Below, in pieces: positions 39,601 through 49,300 of a DNA stretch of 64,000 nt; position 1 is the stretch's first letter; each line of letters starts with the position of its first letter. Source of the DNA: Bugula neritina (Eukaryota > Bryozoa > Gymnolaemata > Cheilostomatida > Bugulidae); the NCBI GenBank assembly GCA_964035545.1, contig OZ037770.1, positions 6,250,229-6,314,228 of the forward strand, in the 5' to 3' direction. The notes under the pieces are model-generated. The model searched no databases, was not told where the DNA came from, and worked only from the letters and a program-made list of their open reading frames with translations. The position numbers and the translations under genes are program-made.

Positions 39601-40170
39601 CAATTTTGCCTGAAAAGCTGACTTTTCAGTACCAGTAAAATATCTCAGCAGCAAAGTATGATATCTGAATAAAAATTGCACTGCTGGAATCCTGAGATAT
39701 TTCTCCAGGGTAAGTTTTTTTCTTTTTCCAATAACTCTTCTAGATTGCCCACAAATTGGTGATTTATACATTGAAAATGCCATATTTTTTCATAGTAAAT
39801 TAGCAGCGCGCAGTGCTTCACGCTTCAATGAGCACGTAGGGATGAGAAGATATTGGCGCGTACATGCTAATTATAGGCTTGCTAGCCGACAGGCTACAAT
39901 GAATAGCTTGCGTGGTACTTTGTTTATGTAGCGCCTATAATGGAATGTTGATAGATAACACAGCCCTAATGAAGGTTGCTGCTTATTGGTTGTAGTTTGA
40001 TCTTAGGCTAAACAATTGCAAGTAGGCAACACGCATGCCACCCGCAGAGTAGTATTATTCAAGAACCTAAACTACATTTTGAGAGAAATTTATGATATTC
40101 TTAGTGAGGATGCCCTTAACTATCCTGTGTAGGGGGTAGATATAATATATATAGGCTTATGCGGGGGCAG

Positions 40171-40218
<48 letters not shown>

Positions 40219-41283
40219 TTCATAGGGGGGCACATAAAATATATATAAGTTCATAGGGGGCAGATATAAAATATATAAGTTTATAGGGGCAGATATAATA
40301 TATATAAGCTCATAGGGGGCAGATATATAATATATAAGCTCATAGGGGGCTGATATAGAATATATAATTTCATAGGGAGCAGATATATAATATAAAAGCT
40401 CATAATGGCAGATATAATATATATAAGCTCATAGGGGCAGATATAAAATTTATAAGCTCATAGGGGGCAGATATAGAATATATAATTTCATAGGGAGCAG
40501 ATATAGAATATATAAGCTCATAGGGGCAGATATAATATATATAAGCTCATAGGGGGCAGATATAGAATATATAAGCTCATAGGGGGCAGATATAATATAT
40601 ATAAACTCATAGGGGCAGATATAAAATATATAATTTCATAGGGGGCAGATATAGAATATATAAGCTCATAGGGGGCAGATATAGAATATATAATTTCATA
40701 GGGGGCAGATATAGAATATATAAGCTCATAGGGGGCAGATATAGAATATATAAGTTCACAGATGGAACATAAAATCTATATATAAGTTCATAAGGGGCAG
40801 ATATAAAATACATAAGCTCATAGGGGCAGATATAGAATACATAAGCTCATAGGGGCAGATATAATATATATAAGCTCACAACAACTCAAATATAATTTTT
40901 AGCGAAGATGCAGGCCAGAATTCTATACAAGTTCTACCTCAAGCTCTGGCACAATTATAGCAACTGAAATGATATTATTATCACTGTAATTAAATGTTTT
41001 CAACAGTGAAAAAAACTTTACATTAGTTTTGGGGAAGATAACTCCCTAATTTGATTATTTATAATACCATAGGGGGCTTTTTGTATATATTTACAGAGCC
41101 CCCTCTGGTATTGGAAAATATCAAATTGTCCTTCTGTGAGCCTATTTTTAAAATAGTGTCTATATTCCATAACAGACTGTTCTTAGTAATTTAAAACCCT
41201 CAAACATGGTGCCCCCTATGGGCATAGAGCCCCCTATGGATGTTATACATACCAAATTGACCACCTATGAACCCACATATGAA

Positions 41284-41365
<82 letters not shown>

Positions 41366-42555
41366 CGTATATATACGTATATATGTAAATATATATGTGT
41401 GTATATGTGTGTATATGTATGTATATGTATGTATATGTATATAAAAACTTATATTTAAAAATAGTATATGAAAACTAATACATATAATAATATATACAAG
41501 TAGTGATGAGGAATATATTGCCTGCAATGTGAATATATGTATCTTAGCAGTGAACTTTTGCTGCACGCATATGAGTTGACAGGATTTTATTCTGCTAGAA
41601 ACACAAGGGGCAGCATTTCTTTGTTCGTCAGCGAATTGTTTTTATGCAAAGTTGAGGCTCTCATGTCAACACATTCATAGCATAGTTACTAAAGCATCAC
41701 ATGGTACTAGAATATAGCAACCTCTGTGTAGTCTCAAGGGTGAACCAATCATGTTGCTAAGCAACGTGTAAACACCTTAATCACTTTCAACTTCCATTAT
41801 TTAACAATAAGTTATTAGTTTTGGGTGATAAGAGGTGCCCAACAAACTTTAATAACGCAAAGAAGCTGAATCATTTACATTGAACTTTAAATCTTTTTTA
41901 AATAAATGGAATATATACTTATCAGGTTGTGAAACCTTATTCTAGCAGGTGAAGTGTATTTTTAAAGTTCAATCAACCTGTGTTTGTAATTTAATTTCTT
42001 TTATAGCAAACTTGACTCTGTGATTTCAATTGATTTATGATGAATTGAAAAGTCGGTATGGCAACTGTTCTTAAATATCCAACTCCAATCTCCCAGGGAT
42101 AACTCACAAGATGGTTACACAGTTATCTTGCATTTCATTTTACTTTGGAATATTGAAAAATTATATGTCAACTCTGACAAGTATTGAACTTCGACGTCAG
42201 ATATGCGATTCAATCACCTCTTTAGTTAACTTTGATTTATGTGATTGTAGCCCTGCTCTTGCTTTCTGCCTGCTATCACAACATCTGTGTACTTAGAGCA
42301 CCTTGAGCTGATAACATCTGACAGGTTGCTATTGGAGTCCCTGGCACACCCTAGCAGGTGGCTGTCAGGTGTCTGGCCTGTATATGCAAGTGCTTTCTGT
42401 TACAGTTAGTGGAGCTCTGTATACATTTGGAGAGGAGGAAGGCAAGAAGCTAGGTCATGGGGAGGGAGTCATGGCCTCAGAACCTCTACAAGTTGACATT
42501 CCAGAAAAGGTGGTTTGGTTGTCATGCGGGGGCAGACACACTTTCGCAGTCACAG
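21616..42555 (+). CDS. RPGR: RPGR-like RCC1 beta-propeller protein, propeller exons
   Basis: Six exons join in phase: 21616-21649 (ATG), 24242-24367, 24591-24683, 25261-25479, 26040-26192 and 42406-42555. The product opens with a short leader, then [14 protein letters not shown], the signature start of the RPGR propeller, followed by RCC1 blades ([55 protein letters not shown]). In known animals RPGR sits at the ciliary transition zone and its propeller binds partners such as RPGRIP1. Only five blades are intact; a seven-bladed propeller is expected. A sixth survives as debris after 42600. Intron 5 is 16.2 kb and carries a nested broken gene. How the gene ends is unclear: its last exon leaves phase 1, which matches the proline-rich/SAM exons downstream, so a chimera is possible. 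Confidence 0.85.
21650..24241 (+). other. First intron of the RPGR-like gene
   Basis: No gene supported. 21950-22120 is simple sequence of TTACTATTAG-like units. The open frames at 22136-22581 run through low-complexity AT-rich text without recognisable domains. Confidence 0.6.
24952..25257 (+). repeat. Minisatellite, about 21-bp unit
   Basis: About fourteen copies of a unit containing AGGTAGTATACAGGTGTAT, ending directly at the acceptor of the RPGR exon at 25261. All the open frames across it are repeat artefacts. Confidence 0.95.
25484..25705 (+). repeat. Minisatellite, about 28-bp unit
   Basis: About seven copies of a unit containing AGTAGTACTTTGACAGTG, beginning at the donor of RPGR exon 4. 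The repeats copy GTCAGT, which is also the donor sequence used at 25480. Confidence 0.9.
26193..32425 (+). other. Left part of the 16-kb RPGR intron 5
   Basis: Mostly AT-rich simple sequence (26280-26430, 27720-28420, 31220-31700). Two weak open stretches deserve mention. On the plus strand 29946-30137 follows an acceptor-like site and encodes a basic peptide. On the minus strand about 30530-30390 encodes a Lys/Glu/Cys-rich peptide ([15 protein letters not shown]) after one in-frame TAG. Neither is assigned to a family; both may be transposon remains. Confidence 0.4.
26690..26990 (+). mobile_element. Possible solo LTR
   Basis: A TATAAAAG at 26815 is followed 85 nt later by AATAAA at 26900 and then by unique, less AT-rich sequence ending near ACCCACA. 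This order (promoter, then poly-A signal within 90 nt) is typical of LTR U3-R-U5. Exact ends and a target duplication could not be found. Confidence 0.3.
32944..33350 (+). repeat. Tandem duplication of an intron-exon boundary
   Basis: About 105 bp at 32944-33050 recur at 33243-33350 with few changes. They include the polypyrimidine tract, acceptor and start of an exon encoding a serine run ([11 protein letters not shown]). The duplication created two consecutive, phase-compatible exons in the nested gene. Confidence 0.9.
33858..34093 (+). repeat. Inverted repeat, left copy
   Basis: About 235 bp starting in the exon encoding STVSDADHS and running into the intron. It is repeated in reverse complement at 38880-39123 with high identity (by eye in the high 80s percent). 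Confidence 0.85.
38880..39123 (-). repeat. Inverted repeat, right copy
   Basis: Reverse-complement partner of 33858-34093. It carries a second, isolated copy of the STVSDADHS exon on the minus strand and ends where the 39.1-kb minisatellite begins. The two copies bracket the recombinase-like part of the nested gene. Confidence 0.85.
39124..39373 (+). repeat. Minisatellite, about 28-30-bp unit, left part
   Basis: Diverged units containing AGCTCATA followed by a GGGGCA block and ATATAG. This is the same family as the array at 40130-40880, from which it is separated by an inserted MITE. Confidence 0.85.
39374..40129. mobile_element. MITE, 756 bp, with 22-bp terminal inverted repeats and TA duplication
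   Basis: The ends CACAGGATAGTTAAGGGCA (39374) and TGCCCTTAACTATCCTGTG (to 40129) are exact inverse complements. TA flanks both sides (39372-39373 and 40130-40131), as expected for a Tc1/mariner-type target. Inside, two direct copies of a roughly 110-bp block run from TCAGTACCAGTAAAAT to CTCCAGGGTAAGTTTTTT (starts near 39446 and 39627). No transposase frame is present. It inserted into the minisatellite and split it. Confidence 0.85.
40130..40880 (+). repeat. Minisatellite, about 30-bp unit, main array
   Basis: About 24 copies of a unit containing AAGCTCATAGGGGGCAGATA, with a (TA)n run at 40170-40215. Open frames across it on the minus strand are repeat artefacts. Confidence 0.95.
41286..41505 (+). 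repeat. (TA)n microsatellite followed by the right copy of a direct repeat
   Basis: A (TA)n run (41286-41360) passes into TATG-rich repeats. Then about 65 bp at 41438-41505 match 32425-32490 on the same strand with only a few differences. The two direct copies enclose the whole nested-gene segment of intron 5. Confidence 0.8.
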
Positions 42556-42608
42556 GTAAATGATTTAAAGATTTTTGTCTAATAAAGACAAATCAGCTTC
42601 TGTTTTAG

Positions 42609-42980
42609 CAGCTAGTGTTTGTAGTTGTGTTCTCTCAGTTACTGGGCACACAGCTTCTCTTCATAATCTAATGTTTTAAAAAAAAGTTATGCAGTTAAAG
42701 CATATGTTCTACTTTTCTAAATATTTTACTCGGCACTAACACAATCGACACACCTAAACCTACTCAAAGATATAAGAATAAAACGTTCGTCGTGTGGGGA
42801 AAACTTCACGGCTGTAATATCAGATACGCATCATGCTAGTTATATTTGTATTCTTTTGGTAAGTGCTTCATAGTTGAACTCGCCGATAACTTTGACAGAA
42901 AGATTAAAAGTATTTCCTGTTGTAGAAAAGGGGCAGCTATACACGTTTAGAAATGCCACCCTCTCTATGCATGTGGAGAC
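42609..42980 (+). pseudogene. Debris of further RCC1 blade(s) of the RPGR-like gene
   Basis: After an acceptor-like TTTTAG at 42608 the frame is open for only about 23 codons. About 42750-42825 encodes DIRIKRSSCGENFTAVIS, clearly the end of an RCC1 blade, followed by a possible donor near 42860. A fragment GQLYTF appears near 42930 in a frame that soon closes. The frames do not connect, so this looks like a decayed exon pair rather than functional coding sequence. Confidence 0.6.
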
Positions 42981-43364
42981 AAAGATACGGATTAGGCTAA
43001 ACTCTTAGCTGCTTGTTTTCTTCTACTTTCATACCTTTACAGTGCTTGTAGGGAAAAAGGAATAATGAGAGAATAACTCCAAATGTTGGCTCATAAATGT
43101 ATGACTCATTCTTAGCATAGCCTAATGCTCTCTATAATATTATTGTATGTATGGGGTGGGTGTAATATGCCTTCAACTCATTTACACATGAGACTATATT
43201 AGACAGAGGCTGTTGTGTAAGATAACTCCAACCCGCACTTTCTATGTTGTGTTTATAGAGCGTTGTCATGGAAACACAAAACATTTTATCGTCTTCTATT
43301 TGGTTTGTTGCCTATTATTAGAGTTAAATTGATGAGGTGTTTATTTTGCTGTGTTTGATTGAAG

Positions 43365-46300
43365 CAGAAGGCCAAAGGGGCTCCTCCATTCCACGTACGT
43401 ACAGTGGAGACCTTGCTATGGCAAAAAGAAACATGAAAATCCGGCTTTATCCACCCTTCCTCCGCCCCCTGTTTATCCGGCCAAAGATGATAAAGTCTCC
43501 CAAGTCTCTAACAACTCAACTGGCAGTAGAAATGGTGAGTCATTGTGTAGTCTGCATCCCGCCACTTGCTTGTAACAAACCAAATGTTGGAGTTTTCTTC
43601 TTGTTAAGTAGCAGTTAGTTGGTATAAAGCATTTTAACTGTTATGTCGGTTAACTCTCTAGTTTTATTATAAGCTGAAATTGAGTCTTGAATTAAATGTT
43701 TTTTCATGTAAATTTTAATCTATTAGTTATTCTTGTCAGGTGAATTTTTACCAAACTTATTGGTTTTCTTCACTGTGTGTGTTTCCACCCTGTAGACTTC
43801 CCATGAACTGTCAAATATATGTTAGAATTTATAAATTGTGTCAAATGTTGATAACTTTCTAATCTTGAGAGTTAGCCTCACTTGTGACAGTGTTAGTTTG
43901 CCTTCCCACTACTAACTGATGTGTTTACATTAGGCCCGTATCACGCTCAAATCACCTCAACCAATGAGCACTCTGAAAGCCACCAATTCTTTCCCAGAAC
44001 TCCCCTCCCTTTTTCCGAGCAGACAAATATCCCGCCGCTAGTCATGAATTTGTAATAACCGTAGAAAGTGGGACTCTGCAAAGATCCAAGCTACCTCCCC
44101 CTCCTCCTCTCCGCTCATTTAGCCATGAGTCCGGGGTTATTCTAACTATGCAAGGTATATTTTCACTCGACTCCCTGTGTGTTTGTGTATAACACTTTTG
44201 TCAAACCTTTTCCTCTTTTTTGCTTCTAAACTGTTCCTGCAATATATTGAGGTTTATATACTGAAACTTGATGTGAAAGTTTAGCTGATACTATAAAATA
44301 TGTTGAAACTAAATAAATTTTTGTAAGTTATTTTAGATGCATTTTTTTCATATCACTGGTGAAAAGTTTTCACCAACTATAAACCAAAAAGTTGAAATTT
44401 CTGTGTCTTAGATCTTTTAAATTTGCTGGGATTTTGACTTACCTTTTTTCCTAAGAGTACTACGTCTATATCCTTTATAAACTATTTAGTACAATGTGCT
44501 GTGTGAGTAAGTTGTTATAATAATGAGTCATACATAGTAACGAGTTATTTATTCTGATAACATATTATGTTTTATTAGAAACAATTCAGTCTGCTGCAAC
44601 TAGAGCCTCAACGAACCAATCAAATGCTAGCAATAAACCAGCCAATCAGACGTCGGCTAACACATCCTCATTTAGTGATGCATTGAAAAGAGCTGTGGCT
44701 GAAAAAGAAGATAAATCCGCAAACAATGTAAGTATGTTTATACTTCAACAGTTTTATTTATAACAGCTTTGAGTATTATTTCAGGGGTTCTGTATATAGG
44801 TTTTATCATACATACATGTATTTCAGTAGCCTTCCACTAGTAGCTAGTTAGATATATGAGCATATGAAGCAGAGAGAATTTATGTTTTAATTTTTTTGTA
44901 AATAATTTAATTGGTCTTTGGTTGGTACAGTTTAACTTAAAAGTATGGCTTATAAATATTAAAATATCCATAAATATATGTCAACATATCAGAACAATAA
45001 AATATTAAAATGGTTTGTTTTCACCTCACAATAAAGATGGGAAGTAGGTTACAGTAATGGCATTATTAATAAAAACTAATGCCATCTCTGGGAAGTAGTA
45101 TTATACTGATTGTACTTAAATTTTATTTAATGCAGTACGACAATAAACTAATATTGTGGCCATTAATTACCATTTACTTCAACAGTAAACTCAAATTGAT
45201 TATATAGCATTGCTATTGCTATGGCAACTATTTTATTGTATTCTACTTACTTTGCCTGTTAAGCCTAGGGCCACACTGTGCGTATTTTCGCATGCGAAAA
45301 TTGAAATCACAAGTAGCAAAGGTGTCCACTGTAGCGTCAGTGATAAATAAAGCGTTCATTTTCAAATCGCACTCGCTTTCAATAAAACGCAATTTACTGG
45401 AATGTAGCACTAAAATAAAAAAATTGGGCTTGCTGAATAACTACCAGCTAATCAAGTGACAACGACAAAGATGATTCGCAGTTGCATTCAGAATGCTGAG
45501 CGACAAGTGCGAATGTTTTCTCAACGCGTACAGTGGACACCTTTGCTACTTGTGATTTCAATGTTCGCATGCAAAAATACGCACTGTGGCCCTAGGCTAA
45601 AGCTAGAGCCCCACAGTGTGGCCCTAGGCTTAGTTGTGTCAATATTAAGATTTGGTAGTAAAACCTGGGTGAGGAAAGGTTCAGCTGCTACCACTACTGC
45701 ACCAACCACTTCAGTTACATCTGGTAGGAGTTGAATGTGTTGCCACAATTCTGGTCAGACATTCTCACGTTTAAACAATCTGAAATATTTTAGAATAAAA
45801 AATTACAATAGAAAATATTTTCTGAAAAGATAACTTTTGCAATCTGTTCAACTTGTTTACTTTTATAGTCAAGCATTCTCATGTTTTTGATAAATATTGA
45901 ATTGAACAACTTGTATATATAATTGTGTCTAGTAAAACTGGCACATGTAGGTAATAATTACACAAATGGCAAAGTTGGTGAAAATTGCACATTTCTAATA
46001 TTAGGGTTTAGGGTAGGGTTGAGGGTATGAGTTTGAGGTCATAGAACAAGTTAACATCAGTGTGCCATTTGTTCCTGCTTTCCCATTTGTGCCCTTATTA
46101 CCAGTGCCATTATTATCTGTGCCCTTTTTGCCAGCGCCATTTTTATCTAAAATTTTTTTTGATATAGCTCCATTCCTGTGTTTTGTAAAGCACCTGCTTT
46201 TACATGTCACAAATGTCAAACTAGAATGTCAGGTGCTGTCATGGTGAGTGAATATCTTGATTTTTATGTTGACAGCTCCTAGTGTGGAGGACCAGCTGAG

Positions 46301-49300
46301 ACTAGCTGTAGCCAGAAGACAAACTCTTCTAGAGAGATAAGAACCCAGCTCTGAGAGTGAGAAGAGCAGCTCAGTGACTCCGGGTGAGTGACTAGTACTG
46401 TTACTCTGGTTGAGTGATTAGTACGGTGACTAGGTGTGAGTGACTAGTACTGTGACTCTGGTTGAGTGATTAGTACGGTGACTATGAGTGAGTCACTAAT
46501 ACTGTAACTACAAATGAGTGACTAATACTGTAACTACAAGTGAGTGACCAATACTGTAAGTACAAATGAATGACTAATACTGTAAGTACAAGTGAGTGAC
46601 TGTTACTACATCATCATCATCATTAGCTGTCCTTCGTGTCCGAAGATGACTTCCGGTGAATCATGGTCCTCCATTTACATCTGTTTTGCTGAGAGATTGC
46701 CAGCTGCCAATAGGGATCCTCAGGTCTTTTAGATTGCGTTTAACGGTATCTTTGAATCTCAGTTGCGGCCTGCCAACACCACGGGTGCCTTCTTTCAGTT
46801 GTGAATAGAGAATTTGTTTAGGTATTCTAGAATTATCCATTTGATGCACATGACCAGCCCATCTCAGGTTTTTTTGAATGAGTAGTTCATACATGCTGGG
46901 TAGATTTGCCTGTGCTAGAGTCTCCTCATTCGAGATGAAATCCCACCACTTCACGTTCAAGATCTGGCGTAGATGTCTCATCATATAGGTGTTGAATTTG
47001 TGAGCGACTATCCTGTATACAGGCCAGGCCTCCGCTCCATAGAGCAGAGAGGACAGGACAATGGCTCTGTACACTGTACACTTGGTCTTGAATGACAGAT
47101 CCTTATTGTACCACACTTTGGTCTTTAGTCTGCCGAATGAGATTGAAGCATTGGACATCCTTGTATAAATCTCTTCATCCATCTTGTTGTTGCACATCAC
47201 TGTAGACCCAAGATATTTAAACTTATTGACGTTGGCAAGGTCTACATTATCTATGCAGATACTGTCACCACCGTCATGGGCTCCAGGTGCCGGTTGGTAG
47301 AGCGTTTCCGTTTTCTTGATATTGATCTTCAGACCAAAAGCTTTGGACGCTCTGGCGAGTCTGTCGACTAATTCCTGTGCATCGCCATGGCTGTGTGCAA
47401 TGAAGGCAGTGTCGTCAGCAAACATGAGTTCTCTAACCAATACTTTCTGTATTCTTGTTGTTGACTTGTATTGGTTCACATTGAACAGATCAGCTCCAGG
47501 TCTACTTTGAATCCAGACGCCTTTATCACAGTTTTCAAATGCGTGCTGTAGAACAGCTGATAAGAAAATAGAGATTAGCGTTGGAGCCAACACACATCTT
47601 TGTTTCACACCATTGTTGACCTGGAACGACTCAGATAGCTCCTCCTTCAGCTTGACTGAGGCCTTCATGCCAGTATGGAGAGCGCTGATAAGATTGGTGA
47701 AGTGACTGGGAAAACCGAGTTTCTGTAAGATCTTCCACGGGGTCGCCTGATCAACAGTATCGAACGCTTTAGTGAAGTCAATGAAGACTATGTACAGGGG
47801 CATATTTTGCTCGATGCATTTTTCCTGTATCTGCTTCAGTGCAAATATCATGTCCGCTGTTCCCCTTCCACGACAGAATCCACACTGAGTCTCGGGTAGG
47901 AAGTTTTCTGCATATGATGTCAGTCTATTTAGAAGGACACGAGCAAAATCTTTGCCGGGAATTGAGAGCAGGGAGAGACCTCTGTAGTTACCGCACAGCT
48001 TCCGATCACCCTTTTTGTAGATGGTTATAAGTTGGGCATCTTTCCAATCTTGAGGGACTACAGCAGTTTTCCATGCCTCCTTTATTATCTCATGGAGAGT
48101 ACTTATTAGTTTGGGCCCTCCCCTTTTGATAACCTCAGAGTGAATACCATCAGAGCCAGGTGATTTCCCTTCACTTAGCATCGAAGTTGCCTTGATGATC
48201 TTTTCAATATCTGGGCATTCGTTCATCCAGTTCTGAATGGGAGCTTGTCTCAGGTTCTCAATGATGTTGTCATCAATATCTGGAGTCTCGTTTAGTAGCT
48301 TGCTAAAATGCTCTGACCATCTCGCTAGAAGATCTTGTTTTTCTGTCAGGAGTGTTGAGCTGTCACTGGCCAGGAGCTGGTCAGGATGACTCACTCTTGG
48401 ACCCCAAACAGTTTTCGTGCTTTGGTAAAAGCCTTTCATGTCGTTAGTGTCAGCAAACCGTTGCAGTTCAGCAGCTTTTGCCAACCACCAGTCGTTCTTG
48501 AGCTCCCTGCATCTTCCTGTGAGTTTTCTGCCAGCCATTCTAAGCTTTGACTTGTTCGAGCGAGTATTCCTGGTTAATATGTCTGCTCTGGCCTTGTTTC
48601 TCTTCTGGATGAGTTCTTGAAGCTCATCATTATTCTCGTCAAACCAGTCCTCATGCTTCCTGCTGACAGTGCCGAGGTGCACTTTTGACTCTGCATAAAC
48701 TATCTCTTTGAATGCTCTCCACTTATTCTCTACGCCCTCTGGAGCAGAGTTCAGTTTCCCAGCAAGGGACTTTTCCAGTTCTTCTCTTACTTCCTCATTC
48801 TTAAGTCGAGAAACGTCCAGCTTCTGGCAAGGTGTTCTCCCTTTCTTCATTTTTCTCCTCACTCTGAGCTTAGCTTTTGACCTTATCATGATGTGGTCAG
48901 TACTGCAATTCGCCCCTCTCATCGCCCTTGTGTCCAGAATGTCTGGTAGATCACGTTGTCGTGTGATAACAAAGTCGATGAGATGCCAGTTCTTGCTTCT
49001 CGGGTGCATCCAAGAAAACTTGTGAGCTGGTCTTTGCTTGAAGAAAGTGTTGGTAATTCACAGTTGATGTTCACTACAGACTGAGATCAGAAGTTCACCA
49101 TTGGAGTTCAGGTTTCCGCAGCCATACTTGCCTATCACAACGGGCCAGGTTGAGTGATCTTGTCCAACCCTAGTATTGAAGTCCCCCATGAGTAAGATCT
49201 TATCAGCTGCTGGGACTGATCTTAGAGCCTGATTCAGTTGGTCATAGAATCTGTTGATGTTTTCTTGGCTGTTTGTCATCGTGGGAGCATAGACAGCTAT

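Noticed and set aside
43935-44056. Alternative frame GPYHAQITSTNEHSE after an acceptor at about 43934
   Set aside because: It reaches a stop and cannot join the next exon; the frame starting at 43998 stays open to a donor at 44154 and matches the next phase. Some doubt remains.
46001-46247. Open frames of Gly/Asn/Lys or Pro/Phe repeats on both strands
   Set aside because: Short imperfect tandem repeat; no splice or domain support.
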